Shown: positions 39,662 through 49,155, numbered from the stretch's first letter. The stretch: 64,000 bases of DNA from Mesorhizobium sp. M1B.F.Ca.ET.045.04.1.1 (GCF_003952465.1 NZ_CP034448.1:4875001-4939000); one strand, 5' to 3'. A program made the numbers and translations. Notes: generated by a model not told the origin, from the letters alone.

Positions 39662-40477
39662 TTACGGCTGCCCATTCCCCGACAGGATCTGCGCCGCGCC
39701 CTTCACAGCCACGCGGAAAGCTTCGTCGAAGCTGACGCCGCGCACCTGCCATTGGTAGGTCTTGCCGCGATCGGCCAGCCGCCAGTCGGCGATCCAACCA
39801 AGTTCCTTGTCGCTCCACACGATGCTGCCGGCGAGCGTTTTGCTGGCGCCCATTCCCTTGGCGAGCCGGTCGAGCTTTGCCATGTCGGCGGTGCGCAGCG
39901 TCTTGTCGTTGAGCCCGGCAAGCTGCATGGCCTTTGGAAAGGTGACGCGCATCAGCAGCGGGCCGGTGGCATTGGCGAAGGATTCGCGCATCGTCTCGCC
40001 GCGATCCTCGTCGGCCGTCAGCACGAAATGCCTCGCGCCTTGCTCGGTCGTGAGGAAGACGGCGAGCGTCGGTCGCTCGCCATGCCAGGGTCTGCTGCCG
40101 AGCTGCGCCAGGAGCTTGTCGACCACGGCGGGCTTGTAGAGGCACGTCAGGTCGTGCGGCCTGTCATGCGTGCCTTGCTCGTCATGGATCGGCACGCCTT
40201 CCAGCCGGTCATGGTAGCGAAAGGACTGGACGAAGTCGGCCGCCTTGTCGCGCAGCGCCAGCATCTCCGGCTTCTGCGTCAGCCGCTGGTCGCCGGAAAC
40301 CTTGACCAGCACCTTGTCCAGGCAAGCTTTGAAGCCGATCTCACGGTTCGGCTCGCCGGTGCCGGTGACGATGGTCTGCGCCTGGTAGAGTTCGTCGGTC
40401 GTCGCGGCAATGGCCGGCGGAGCTCCCAGCCAAAGGAGTCCTGCCAATCCAGCCACGAGACGAGGAAATCCAGCCAT
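39662..40477 (-). CDS. DUF2066 secreted protein
   Basis: The 271-residue protein has a signal peptide (LVAGLAGLLWLGAPPAIAA) and a periplasmic body with the DUF2066 pattern: YQAQTIVTGTGEPNREIGF, DKVLVKVSGDQRL, and RPTLAVFLTTEQGARHFVL. Function is unknown. The ATG at 40477 (MAGFPRL) is preferred because it precedes the signal peptide; the open frame to 40585 is rejected. Position between hemB and the hydrolase gene gives no functional clue. Confidence 0.82.
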   Translation of the reverse strand: MAGFPRLVAGLAGLLWLGAPPAIAATTDELYQAQTIVTGTGEPNREIGFKACLDKVLVKVSGDQRLTQKPEMLALRDKAADFVQSFRYHDRLEGVPIHDEQGTHDRPHDLTCLYKPAVVDKLLAQLGSRPWHGERPTLAVFLTTEQGARHFVLTADEDRGETMRESFANATGPLLMRVTFPKAMQLAGLNDKTLRTADMAKLDRLAKGMGASKTLAGSIVWSDKELGWIADWRLADRGKTYQWQVRGVSFDEAFRVAVKGAAQILSGNGQP

Positions 40478-40645
40478 GTCGATTTGCTCGAAATCTGTCG
40501 GGCCGCGCGGGCGCAATCGTTTGCCGGTTTCGTAACATCTGGCGCGCCCAGCCGCCAGTGTGATGACCCGCTGGCATTGACGCATCCTTATGCCGCCTTT
40601 AGCACTTCAGTCCCCCGAAAGGGCGGAGACAAGGATTCTCTGGTG

Positions 40646-41689
40646 ATGGATTTTGACGGAGGCGACGAGATTCGCTTCGAGCGTTTGGGCAAGGCGGGCG
40701 TCGTCACGCTGACGCGGCCGCGGGCGCTCAATGCCGTCACCCATCGCATGATCAAGGCGCTCGGCAAGGCGCTCGATGCCTGGGAGGGCGATGCCGGCGT
40801 CAGCGCCGTCGTCGTCAAGGCCGAGGGCAGGGCGTTTTCCGCCGGCGGCGACATCCTGCACATCTACGAGTCCGGCCGCGCCGGCAAGCCGCCGGTCGAC
40901 TTCTTCGCCGACGAGTACCGGCTCAACGCCCGCATCGCGCGTTTCAGGAAACCCTATGTCGCGCTGATCGACGGCATCGTCATGGGCGGCGGCGTCGGCA
41001 TTTCCTTCCACGGCTCGCATCGCGTGATGACCGAGAACGCGCAGTTCGCCATGCCGGAAGTCGGCATCGGCTTCTTCCCCGATGTCGGCGCCAGCCATCT
41101 CTTGCCCGATCTCGGCGGCAGCTTCGGCATGTATCTGGGGCTGACGGGAAACCGTATCCGCTATGGCGATGCGCTGTGGTCGGGCCTGGCCACGCAGACC
41201 ATCAAGGCCGAGGACCAGGCGGGGCTGCTCGATGAGATCGCAGTTTCCGGCGATCCGGAGTCGGAGTTGCGCTCTTTCTTCACGCCTGCCAAGCGCGAGA
41301 CGGAACGACAGGACCTGGAAGCGATCGCCCATCACTTTTCGCAAGCCTCGCTGGCCGACACCATCTCCAGCCTGGAGCGGGCCGCCGCCGAAGGTGCTTT
41401 CGCAGCCAAGACGCTGGCGACGATCAGGATGCGCTCGCCGACCAGCCTCAACGTCGCCTGGCGCGAGATCAGCGCCGGACTGGCGCTGTCGATGGACGAG
41501 TGCATGAAGATGGAGTTCCGCATCCTCAACCGCATGCTGGCCGGCCACGACTTCTACGAAGGCATCCGCGCCGCCATCATCGACAAGGGCTCGATGCCTG
41601 AGTGGCGGCCCGCCAGTCTCGATGCGGTGAGCGTCGCCGATGTCGATGCCTATTTCGCGCCGCTCGGAGCCGGGGAGCTCGAGCTGTGA
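40646..41689 (+). CDS. Enoyl-CoA hydratase/isomerase, 3-hydroxyisobutyryl-CoA hydrolase type
   Basis: The 347-residue crotonase has the oxyanion pair in FSAGGDILHIYESG and IVMGGGVGISFHGSHRV. The E and D of HIBYL-CoA hydrolases appear in MPEVGIGFFPDVGASHLLP, which separates it from ordinary crotonases. It would release 3-hydroxyisobutyrate in valine breakdown. The length beyond 300 aa fits. The stop overlaps the next gene's GTG by 4 bases, so the two are translationally coupled. Confidence 0.83.
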   Translation: MDFDGGDEIRFERLGKAGVVTLTRPRALNAVTHRMIKALGKALDAWEGDAGVSAVVVKAEGRAFSAGGDILHIYESGRAGKPPVDFFADEYRLNARIARFRKPYVALIDGIVMGGGVGISFHGSHRVMTENAQFAMPEVGIGFFPDVGASHLLPDLGGSFGMYLGLTGNRIRYGDALWSGLATQTIKAEDQAGLLDEIAVSGDPESELRSFFTPAKRETERQDLEAIAHHFSQASLADTISSLERAAAEGAFAAKTLATIRMRSPTSLNVAWREISAGLALSMDECMKMEFRILNRMLAGHDFYEGIRAAIIDKGSMPEWRPASLDAVSVADVDAYFAPLGAGELEL

Positions 41690-42108
41690 GCGAGGTCACC
41701 TCCAGGCGCGTGGTGCTGCAGCCCTCGACCACCGAGGTCATTTTCGCCTGGTTCCAGCGGGTCATTGCCGGCTATTGCCTGCTTTTCGGTGTCCTCTACT
41801 GGATCCGGCTGATCGGCATCTATCCCGGCGAGCTTTGGCGCTTCGACCTGATGCCGGTGCACTGGCAGGTGGCCGCGGCCACGCTTGCCGTCTTCTTTCC
41901 CTTTGCCGCCGCGGGCCTCTGGATGCTCGCCTCCTGGGGGCCCGTCATCTGGTTCATCTGCGCGGCGACCGAAACCGTCATGTATGCCGGCTTTCCCGGC
42001 CTCTTCGGGCACAGGCTGCTGATCGTCGTCTCGCATGCCTGCGCGGCGCTGCTCTATGTCGTCTTCCGGGTGACCATCTGGCTGCAGAAGCGTCGGCTCC
42101 GGCAGTAG
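41686..42108 (+). CDS. Small membrane protein (DUF6163-like)
   Basis: The 140-residue protein has four hydrophobic segments: GYCLLFGVLYWIRLIGIYP, VAAATLAVFFPFAAAGLWML, VIWFICAATETVMYAGFPG and VVSHACAALLYVVFRVTIW. The GTG at 41686 overlaps the preceding stop (GTGA), arguing for this start. From memory, this gene order (crotonase, this protein, ldtR) is common in Rhizobiales, and the sequence is like DUF6163, but the name is not certain. Function unknown. Confidence 0.7.
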   Translation: MSEVTSRRVVLQPSTTEVIFAWFQRVIAGYCLLFGVLYWIRLIGIYPGELWRFDLMPVHWQVAAATLAVFFPFAAAGLWMLASWGPVIWFICAATETVMYAGFPGLFGHRLLIVVSHACAALLYVVFRVTIWLQKRRLRQ

Positions 42109-42169
42109 GTTGCCAAGCGGCTCCAGAGGCCTAGATTCGGCTCAGCGATTTGCCCAAAAGCCATTGGCT

Positions 42170-42184
42170 AAACCTTTAGGTTAA
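42170..42184. promoter_or_regulatory. Palindrome upstream of ldtR (AACCT/AGGTT)
   Basis: AACCT-TT-AGGTT is a perfect inverted repeat 163 bp before the ldtR start. A MarR regulator could bind it, but no second copy is seen near ldtP. Confidence 0.3.
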
Positions 42185-42229
42185 TTGTTCTTGCTCGCGT
42201 GACCGTTCGTTAAGCCTCTTTCGAAACCT

Positions 42230-42241
42230 CTTACCGGTAAG
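42230..42241. promoter_or_regulatory. Palindrome CTTACCGGTAAG upstream of ldtR
   Basis: A perfect 12-bp palindrome lies 105 bp before the ldtR ATG in the 238-bp promoter region. It is a candidate autoregulatory site for LdtR. Confidence 0.35.
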
Positions 42242-42346
42242 CTCTTGTTAGCCTTGGCGTTTAAGTCGAATTTTATGAGTATTCGATAGTGTCGCGATCA
42301 AGGTGAAGAACAAAAATCACCGGGCGACAAACGAGAGGCAAAGACA

Positions 42347-42862
42347 ATGATCAATTCGCGTCCGGCGGCGAAGACCGCTAACGTATCCGACGACCGCCGC
42401 GAGGCGATCCGTTCGCTGTACATGGAATCGCTGCAGCTGGTGGAGCGTCTGCATCGCCGTCTGCTCGACGTGATCAAGGACGAGTTCGACCGCAACGGCC
42501 GTTCCGACATCAACGCCATCCAGGCGCTGCTGCTCTTCAACATCGGCAATTCGGAGCTGACCGCCGGCGAGCTGCGCTCGCGTGGTTATTATCTCGGCTC
42601 GAACGTCTCCTATAACCTGAAGAAGCTGGTCGATCTCGGCTTCATCAACCATCAGCGCTCGCGCATCGACCGCCGCTCAGTCCGCGTCTCGCTGACGCCG
42701 AAGGGCAACGAGGTGGCCGACGTAGTCGCGGGCCTCTACGAGCGCCATGTCGGCTCGATCGAGGCGGTCGGCGGCATCAACACCGACGAGTTCAAGCAGA
42801 TGAACCGCGCCCTGCAGCGCCTGGATCGCTTCTGGAACGACACCATTGCTTACCGGATGTAG
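42347..42862 (+). CDS. ldtR: MarR-type regulator LdtR
   Basis: The 171-residue MarR protein matches LdtR of Liberibacter and rhizobia, which controls the L,D-transpeptidase gene ldtP: REAIRSLYMESLQLVERLHRRLLDVIKDEF, then FNIGNSELTAGELRSRGYYLGS, NVSYNLKKLVDLGFI and the wing RSRIDRRSVRVSLT. The pairing with ldtP about 1 kb downstream supports the name. Its terminator follows at 42929. Confidence 0.88.
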   Translation: MINSRPAAKTANVSDDRREAIRSLYMESLQLVERLHRRLLDVIKDEFDRNGRSDINAIQALLLFNIGNSELTAGELRSRGYYLGSNVSYNLKKLVDLGFINHQRSRIDRRSVRVSLTPKGNEVADVVAGLYERHVGSIEAVGGINTDEFKQMNRALQRLDRFWNDTIAYRM

Positions 42863-42928
42863 GCGCCTTCGAAACCTGAGACATCAAAGCCGCGCCGAAG
42901 AAGCGCGGCCCGGGGGAAACAATAAGGG

Positions 42929-42957
42929 GACCGGTGCCGAAAGGTGCCGGTCTTTTT
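42929..42957 (+). terminator. Rho-independent terminator after ldtR
   Basis: GACCGGTGCC-GAAA-GGTGCCGGTC is a 10-bp stem (with two G-T wobbles) around a GAAA tetraloop, followed by TTTTTC. Another 7-bp GCCGCGC/GCGCGGC hairpin lies just upstream at 42889-42909. Confidence 0.88.
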
Positions 42958-43038
42958 CTTGTTGCGAAGGGAAGGCCCTGGGGAGTTGACCAGGGGGCAG
43001 CGCGTGTGGAAGCTCTCCTGCCAACGGGGAGGGGTGTC

Positions 43039-43491
43039 GTGCGTTATTTCCTGCTTGTGCTTTCCGCTTTGATCCCGGCTTCGCCGGCTGGCGCCAAGAC
43101 GCTCTACTACGGCTCCAGAGCCGGCATGGAGCTCACAATCGTCAAAAAATCTGGCATCGGCACGTCGCATGCCAGCGTGTTGACGAAGCACACCAGGCAA
43201 AATGCAATCGGCTTTTGCCGCGACTATGTCGGCCAGGTGACCGAGGATTGCATTGCCAGGGAAATGAGAACGCCCCTGCATCTGGAGATCACCGCGGACT
43301 GCAAGACCGGCAAGTTCACGACGTTTTATGGCGCCAACATGCTGTTTCAGGGGCGCAGCCCCGCCGGTACTGCGACGGACTATCTGATTGCCGACACGGA
43401 CGAGAACGTGGTGCTCGATGGCTCGGGCGCCTCCGGCTACGACTATACGCTGGATCAATTCAAAGCCCTGTGCCCGAACCGGGTGAAGTAG
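43039..43491 (+). CDS. Secreted small protein between ldtR and ldtP
   Basis: The 150-residue product has a signal peptide (VRYFLLVLSALIPASPAGA followed by KTLYYGSRAG) and four mature Cys residues (FCRDY, EDCIA, ADCKTG, ALCPN), fitting two disulfides in the periplasm. A GTG start at 43039 has GGGGAGG at good spacing; the longer upstream frame lacks a ribosome-binding site. The family is not recognised. Its place between ldtR and ldtP may reflect a cell-envelope role, which is inference. Confidence 0.65.
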   Translation: MRYFLLVLSALIPASPAGAKTLYYGSRAGMELTIVKKSGIGTSHASVLTKHTRQNAIGFCRDYVGQVTEDCIAREMRTPLHLEITADCKTGKFTTFYGANMLFQGRSPAGTATDYLIADTDENVVLDGSGASGYDYTLDQFKALCPNRVK

Positions 43492-43811
43492 GACGAGCCG
43501 AAAACTTATGAGGCATTCGCCGAACCGTCCGCGACCGGCGATGCCAAAATGCATCGGTCCCTTTCCCTTCATCTTCTCGCCTCAAGCAAATCGCGGGCCA
43601 AGGCCACGTTGCCGCCATAATCGCGGTGAAAGCGAGGGTGCGGGTGATGCTGCGGGCCGATGCCCTGCGCTCATTGGACCCGGCGCTGCGGCCGCGCCTT
43701 TCTGGCAGCCGGGCGATGCGGGACATGGTTGGCTAATTGTTAAGATTGCCGACCCTAGAGTGCGGGCAACCCGCCAGTAGAGCGAACTGAGCGAGATTTG
43801 ATACAGCTAGA
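43492..43811. other. Intergenic region upstream of ldtP
   Basis: This 320-bp gap must carry the ldtP promoter. A small inverted repeat GCGGG-CAA-CCCGC (about 43762-43774) lies about 40 bp before the start. Frames of 90 aa or less exist on both strands but have no ribosome-binding site and unconvincing composition, so I call no gene. Confidence 0.35.
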
Positions 43812-45080
43812 ATGTCTGGAACGTCCATGAGAACCAGCCGCCGTTTCTTCCTTACCGGAGCCTCCGCTCTCGCCGCCGCCGTGGTCGCCGGCCATGCCAG
43901 CGCGCAGGACGTGATCGGGGATATCTTGAAATCCTCGGGCCGCGGCAATTGGGACGACCAGTTCGACGCCCGCGCCAGTCAGACCGGCAAGGTAGCCTCC
44001 ACGCTGCCGATCTTCAGCCTGCAGACCGTCGCCTTCACCGAGCAGGCGGTGGCGCAGTACCAGAACATCGCCGGCCAGGGCGGCTGGGAGCAGGTTCCGG
44101 CGACCAAGAAATTGCAGCTCGGCGTCGACGATCCGGATGTCGTGCCGCTGCGCAAGCGGCTGATGATCTCGGGCGACCTGGCGCAGAGCGCCGGCATTTC
44201 GACGGCGTTCGATTCCTATGTCGACTCGGCGGTCAAGCGCTTCCAGCTTCGCCACGGCCTGCCGGCCGATGGCGCGATGGGCAAATACACCTATGCGGCG
44301 ATGAACGTCTCGGCGCAGATCCGCCTCGGTCAGTTGCAGACCAACCTGCAGCGCCTGAAGGAAAAGGCCGGCACGTTGGGCAGCCGCTACGTATTGGTCG
44401 ACATCCCAGGGGCGCAGATTGAAGCGGTCGAGAACGATCGCGTCGTGCTTCGCCACACCGCAATCGTCGGCAAGATCGACCGCCAGACGCCGATCGTGAA
44501 TTCCAAGATCAACGAGATCATCGTCAATCCTTACTGGAACGCGCCGGTTTCGATCGTGCGCAAGGACATCATTCCGCTGATGCGGAAGGACCCGAACTAC
44601 CTCAAGGACAGTCATATCCGCCTGTTCGCGCCGGACGGCAGCGAGGTCGATCCGATGACCGTCGACTGGTCGACGGACGATGCGGAGAAATACCGGTTCC
44701 GCCAGGATCCGGGCGCCGGCAACGCCATGGCTTCGGTCAAGATTAATTTCCCCAGCCCGGACGGCGTCTATATGCACGACACGCCGCAGCAGAGCCTGTT
44801 CGGCAAGCTGATGCGCTTCGACTCTTCCGGCTGCGTGCGCGTCCAGAACGTGCGCGACCTCGTCACCTGGATCCTGCGCGACACGCCCGGCTGGGACCGC
44901 CAGCATTTCGAGGCGACGATCAAGACCGGCGAGAACACCCCGGTGCAGGTCGTCAATCCGGTGCCGGTCCACTTCCTCTATCTGTCGGCATGGTCGACGG
45001 GCCCCGGCGTCGTGCAGTTCCGCGACGACATCTACGGCCTCGACGGCAACGAGCAGCTGCAGATCACTTCTTCGCTGTAA
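43812..45080 (+). CDS. ldtP: L,D-transpeptidase LdtP
   Basis: It crosslinks peptidoglycan 3-3 or anchors proteins to it in the periplasm. A Tat-type signal (SRRFFLTGASALAAAVVAG) precedes a peptidoglycan-binding domain (VKRFQLRHGLPADGAMG) and the YkuD domain, where H322 lies in MHDTPQ and the nucleophile C341 in DSSGCVRVQNV. The 422-aa length and proximity to LdtR match the rhizobial pair. The second ATG at 43827 (MRTSRRFF) is a possible start with GGA before it. Confidence 0.9.
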   Translation: MSGTSMRTSRRFFLTGASALAAAVVAGHASAQDVIGDILKSSGRGNWDDQFDARASQTGKVASTLPIFSLQTVAFTEQAVAQYQNIAGQGGWEQVPATKKLQLGVDDPDVVPLRKRLMISGDLAQSAGISTAFDSYVDSAVKRFQLRHGLPADGAMGKYTYAAMNVSAQIRLGQLQTNLQRLKEKAGTLGSRYVLVDIPGAQIEAVENDRVVLRHTAIVGKIDRQTPIVNSKINEIIVNPYWNAPVSIVRKDIIPLMRKDPNYLKDSHIRLFAPDGSEVDPMTVDWSTDDAEKYRFRQDPGAGNAMASVKINFPSPDGVYMHDTPQQSLFGKLMRFDSSGCVRVQNVRDLVTWILRDTPGWDRQHFEATIKTGENTPVQVVNPVPVHFLYLSAWSTGPGVVQFRDDIYGLDGNEQLQITSSL

Positions 45081-45098
45081 GCGTTTGACATTCAGATC

Positions 45099-45128
45099 AA
45101 AAAGGCCGTCCTCGAGGCGGCCTTTTTT
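45099..45128 (+). terminator. Rho-independent terminator after ldtP
   Basis: AAAAAGGCCG pairs with CGGCCTTTTTT across a short CG-rich loop (a 10-bp stem), giving the usual stem plus U-run 19 bp after the ldtP stop. Confidence 0.88.
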
Positions 45129-45256
45129 GTTCTATCAGCCGCTTCAGATCGATCGGCAGCTGCGGCATCTATCGACGGGCCGATGACAAGTTCGTCGACC
45201 GTCTGGACGCGACGCCGGCAATTGCGCATGGTCGGCCTCAGAGCCGGAATCGCATC

Positions 45257-46900
45257 ATGGAAGTCGCCGTCTTCATTCTCGTCGTGCTCGCTTTCGTGGC
45301 GCTTTCCGGCGCGCTGGTACGGCTGGTGCGCGTGCCTCTGCCCGTGCTGCAGATCGCGATCGGCGCCGCCCTTGCCTGGCCGGCGGGCGGCCTGCATGTC
45401 GAGATCGATCCGGAACTCTTTCTCCTGGTGTTCATTCCGCCGCTTCTGTTCGGTGACGCCTTCGCGGCGCCGAAGCGCGAGCTGATCGAGCTGCGCGGGC
45501 CGATCCTCGATCTTGCCATCGGACTGGTTTTCTTCACCATCGTCGGCTTCGGCTACGCCCTGCACTGGCTGGTGCCGAGCATCCCGCTGGTGGTCGCTTT
45601 CGCATTAGCCGCCGTGCTGTCGCCGACCGATGCGGTCGCCGTGTCCTCGATCGTCGACCGCAATGTCGTTCCGGCGCGGCTGATGCACATATTGGAAGGC
45701 GAATCCCTGCTCAACGACGCCTCCGGCCTAGTCATGTTCCGCTTCGCCGTGGCGGCCGCGCTGACTGGCAGCTTCTCCTTCGCCGCCGCCTCACTCACCT
45801 TCGTCTATGCCGTGGCGGCTGGCGTCCTCGCCGGCATCGCGGCGCTGTTCATCGCCGCCAAGGCGCTGCAAATCCTTCGCCGCATCGGCGGCACGCCGGC
45901 GGAGGCGCAGGTGCTGGTCATGACCCTGCTGCCCTTCGTCGCCTATCTCATCGCCGAGCATGCCGGCGCCTCCGGCATCCTGGCCGCGGTCACCGCCGGC
46001 CTGCTCACCGGAACTTCGGGCATTTTTCGCTTTTTGTCGGTGTCGGCGCGCATCCAGGCGATGTCGCTATGGTCGACGCTGACCTTCGTCTTCAACGGCG
46101 CTCTCTTCATCCTGCTCGGGCTGCAGCTACCCGACATCATCCGCAAGGTTCCGCCGGAGCTCACCAGCCGGCACTGGCTGTTCGAGCCGGCGCTGACCGT
46201 GCTCATTTTGACGCTCTGCCTGGTCGGCCTGCGCTTCCTCTGGATCTGGATCGGCGACATGGCGTCGGTGGTCGCCGCCCGGCTCGGCAAGCGCAAGGCC
46301 GAGCCCTTCGGTTTCCGTGTCAGGCTTGCCGGATCGGTAGCCGGCGTGCGCGGGGCAATCACGCTTGCCGGCATCCTGTCGCTGCCGCTCGCGCTGCAGG
46401 ATGGCTCGCCCTTTCCGGCGCGGGACGTGGTGATCTTCCTCGCCGCCGGCGTCATTATCTGCTCGCTCATCATCGCCAGCCTCGCTTTGCCGGGAATCGC
46501 GCGCGGACTGGTCGAGCCGGGTGAGGACCCGGGTGCGGCCGAGGAGCGGCGGGCGCGTGTCGGCGCCGCCAATGCAGCGATCGCCAGGATCGAGAGCCTC
46601 GCCGGTGACGGAGGCGAGGAAGGCGAGGCGGCGGAAGCCCGGCTTGCGGTCGCCGACAGCATCGTCGCAGGCTACCGCCGCCGCATCGCGGCGTCCGACG
46701 AGGCCGAAGAGGCGCGCGCCGAGGCGCGCGAGGCCGGGCGGCTGGAGCTCGATCTGAGGCATGCCGGCATCGAGGCAGAGCGCGCCGCCGTGCGCGCCAT
46801 GTTCCGCAGCCGCGAGATCAACGACCACACGATGCGGGCGCTGCTGTCCGAGATCACGCTGACCGAAGCCCTGTTCAAGAGCCGGCAGGACAGGAAATAA
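45257..46900 (+). CDS. CPA1-family Na+(K+)/H+ antiporter
   Basis: The 547-residue protein has 12 or more hydrophobic segments and CPA1 motifs: LVFIPPLLFGDAFAAP, AVLSPTDAVAVSSIV, and EGESLLNDASGLVMF with the conserved ND pair. Residues ~440-547 are a long charged cytoplasmic tail (AEEARAEAREAGRLELDL) such as those in NhaP/CvrA types. It expels Na+ or K+ against protons for pH and salt balance. It is monocistronic after the ldtP terminator. Confidence 0.85.
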   Translation: MEVAVFILVVLAFVALSGALVRLVRVPLPVLQIAIGAALAWPAGGLHVEIDPELFLLVFIPPLLFGDAFAAPKRELIELRGPILDLAIGLVFFTIVGFGYALHWLVPSIPLVVAFALAAVLSPTDAVAVSSIVDRNVVPARLMHILEGESLLNDASGLVMFRFAVAAALTGSFSFAAASLTFVYAVAAGVLAGIAALFIAAKALQILRRIGGTPAEAQVLVMTLLPFVAYLIAEHAGASGILAAVTAGLLTGTSGIFRFLSVSARIQAMSLWSTLTFVFNGALFILLGLQLPDIIRKVPPELTSRHWLFEPALTVLILTLCLVGLRFLWIWIGDMASVVAARLGKRKAEPFGFRVRLAGSVAGVRGAITLAGILSLPLALQDGSPFPARDVVIFLAAGVIICSLIIASLALPGIARGLVEPGEDPGAAEERRARVGAANAAIARIESLAGDGGEEGEAAEARLAVADSIVAGYRRRIAASDEAEEARAEAREAGRLELDLRHAGIEAERAAVRAMFRSREINDHTMRALLSEITLTEALFKSRQDRK

Positions 46901-47028
46901 CGTTTCAGCCGATCTGCTTGGCGCAATCCGGCCAGCAAATTTCGCGCCGCAAACGTGGCGGGCTCCAAACAACTGTGTTATTGGCGCGGCGACCTCGCAA
47001 GACCTCCGGCCCCAAGGGAAAGCAAGCC

Positions 47029-48342
47029 ATGTCAAATGCCGCGGCAGCCTCCAGCAAATTCGAATCCTTCTTCGAGACCACGCTTGCCGATGCCGACCCG
47101 GAAATTTTCGGCGCCATCCGCAACGAGCTTGGCCGCCAGCGCCATGAGATCGAGCTGATCGCTTCGGAGAACATCGTTTCCCGCGCCGTGCTCGAGGCTC
47201 AAGGGTCGATCATGACCAACAAATATGCCGAGGGCTATCCGGGCAAGCGCTACTATGGCGGCTGCCAGTTCGTCGACGTGGCCGAGGAGCTTGCCATCGA
47301 GCGCGCAAAAAAACTGTTCGGCTGCAACTTCGCCAACGTCCAGCCGAATTCCGGCAGCCAGATGAACCAGGCCGTGTTCCTGGCGCTGCTGCAGCCCGGC
47401 GACACTTTCATGGGCCTCGACTTGAATTCCGGCGGCCATCTGACCCACGGCTCGCCGGTCAACATGAGCGGCAAGTGGTTCAAGGTCGTCTCCTACGGCG
47501 TTCGCAAGGACGATCACCTGCTCGACCTGGATGCGATCGAGAAGACCGCGCATGAGACCAAGCCGAAGCTGATCCTGGCCGGCGGCACCGCCTATTCGCG
47601 CGTCTGGGACTGGAAGCGTTTCCGCGAGATCGCCGACTCGATCGGCGCCTATCTGATGGTCGATATGGCGCATATCGCCGGCCTGGTCGCCGGCGGCATG
47701 CATCCGTCGCCGCTGCCCTATGCCCATGTCGTGACCACGACCACGCACAAGTCGCTGCGCGGACCGCGCGGCGGCATGATCCTGAGCAACGACGAGGAGA
47801 TCGCCAAGAAGATGAACTCGGCGGTGTTCCCGGGCCTGCAGGGCGGCCCGCTGATGCATGTCATCGCCGCCAAGGCGGTGGCGCTCGGCGAGGCGCTCAA
47901 GCCGAGCTTCAAGGCCTATGCCGAAAGCATCGTCGCCAACGCCAAGGCGCTGGCTTCCAGCCTGCAGGAAACCGGCCTCGATATCGTCTCGGGCGGCACC
48001 GACAACCACCTGATGCTGGTCGACCTCAGGCCGAAGAATGCCACCGGCAAGCGTGCCGAAGCGGCCCTCGGCCGCGCCAACATCACCTGCAACAAGAACG
48101 GCATCCCCTTCGATCCGGAAAAGCCCTTCGTCACCTCCGGTGTCCGTCTCGGCACCCCCGCCGGCACCACGCGCGGCTTCGGCCAGGCCGAATTCCGCGA
48201 AATCGGCAAGCTGATCGCCGAGGTGCTGGACGGGCTGAAGGTGGCCAACTCCGATGAGGGCAATGCTGCTGTCGAGGCCGCGGTCAAGGCCAAGGTCACG
48301 GCTTTGACGGATCGGTTCCCGCTTTATCCCTATCTCGGTTGA
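47029..48342 (+). CDS. glyA: Serine hydroxymethyltransferase
   Basis: This PLP enzyme converts serine and tetrahydrofolate to glycine and 5,10-methylene-THF. The Schiff-base Lys241 is in TTTTHKSLRGPRGG; other markers are IASENIVSRAV, TNKYAEGYPGKRYYGG and the PLP-binding D212-H215 in VDMAHIAGL. The 437-aa length is normal. The ATG 47029 follows AAGGGAAAGC; the longer upstream frame is rejected. Nearby nrdR and rib genes follow. Confidence 0.95.
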   Translation: MSNAAAASSKFESFFETTLADADPEIFGAIRNELGRQRHEIELIASENIVSRAVLEAQGSIMTNKYAEGYPGKRYYGGCQFVDVAEELAIERAKKLFGCNFANVQPNSGSQMNQAVFLALLQPGDTFMGLDLNSGGHLTHGSPVNMSGKWFKVVSYGVRKDDHLLDLDAIEKTAHETKPKLILAGGTAYSRVWDWKRFREIADSIGAYLMVDMAHIAGLVAGGMHPSPLPYAHVVTTTTHKSLRGPRGGMILSNDEEIAKKMNSAVFPGLQGGPLMHVIAAKAVALGEALKPSFKAYAESIVANAKALASSLQETGLDIVSGGTDNHLMLVDLRPKNATGKRAEAALGRANITCNKNGIPFDPEKPFVTSGVRLGTPAGTTRGFGQAEFREIGKLIAEVLDGLKVANSDEGNAAVEAAVKAKVTALTDRFPLYPYLG

Positions 48343-48452
48343 CCTCCTCTTTCGGTTGACCCTCTCTTGGTTGACGGGGCGTTGCGCGTCATCTTTTATC
48401 CTGCGCCGTGCGCCGCCTTGAACGGGCGGCGCGGCTTGTTGGAGACTTGATG

Positions 48453-49043
48453 ATGCGCACTTTCCGTCTTGCCGCCCTGGCATTGCTTGGTTCGCTGGCC
48501 GGTTTCGCCGCGTCCGGCGCGGTTGCCCAGGAGCAGACGCAGCCGGATCCGAATTTGCCGGCCACCAGTACCTTCGGCAGGTGGACCACAATCATCGACA
48601 CGCTCGATACCGGGCAGGATTCGCACAAGACCTGCGCAGCCTCCACGGCTTTCGTCGACGGCATCGGCAATGCGGGCACGCTGACACTGTCGATCTCGAC
48701 AGGCGACGCCCTGCCGCCCGATGCCTATCCCGCCATCATGATCAGCGTCGACAACAAGGATCTGCCGACCGGCAAGAAGATCGCGGCGACCTTCGGCGAT
48801 CCCGGCATAAAGGTTTCCGCGACGGTCTATTCCAATAATGGCGTCAATGGCCGACCCAGCTGGTTGGTCGACAACCAGGCCAAGACCAGTCTCGCCCTGC
48901 TGCGCGCGATGCGCAAAGTCACCTCGCTCGATGTCGTCTTCGGCAAGCAGACCGTCGCGAGCATCCCGATGGACGGCTTCACCAAGGCCTATCGCAATCT
49001 CGGCGCATCCTGTGGTTTCGCGACCAAGGATGTTGCGCCCTGA
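48453..49043 (+). CDS. Secreted protein of unknown function
   Basis: The 196-residue product has a signal peptide (LAALALLGSLAGFAASGAVA, cut before QEQTQPD) and a mature part with two Cys (KTCAAS, ASCGFA). It faintly resembles the IalB (invasion locus B) fold: FGRWTTIIDTLDTGQDS and KVSATVYSNNGVNG, but I am not sure. GGAGA precedes two adjacent ATGs (48450, 48453). It lies between glyA and nrdR and does not seem linked to either by function. Confidence 0.65.
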   Translation: MRTFRLAALALLGSLAGFAASGAVAQEQTQPDPNLPATSTFGRWTTIIDTLDTGQDSHKTCAASTAFVDGIGNAGTLTLSISTGDALPPDAYPAIMISVDNKDLPTGKKIAATFGDPGIKVSATVYSNNGVNGRPSWLVDNQAKTSLALLRAMRKVTSLDVVFGKQTVASIPMDGFTKAYRNLGASCGFATKDVAP

Positions 49044-49155
49044 CACTGACGGCGGCTGGGGCAGGGCGCTGGCAATCTTGCTCGCGTCTCGCTATCTCTG
49101 AGGCACAAAAGGCTCTAAGCCTTTCGCCCACAGAATCGCGAACCCAAGGCTCTCC

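Noticed and set aside
43508..43780. 90-codon frame between the secreted protein gene and ldtP
   Set aside because: Pro/Arg-rich composition, no ribosome-binding site, and competing frames on both strands.
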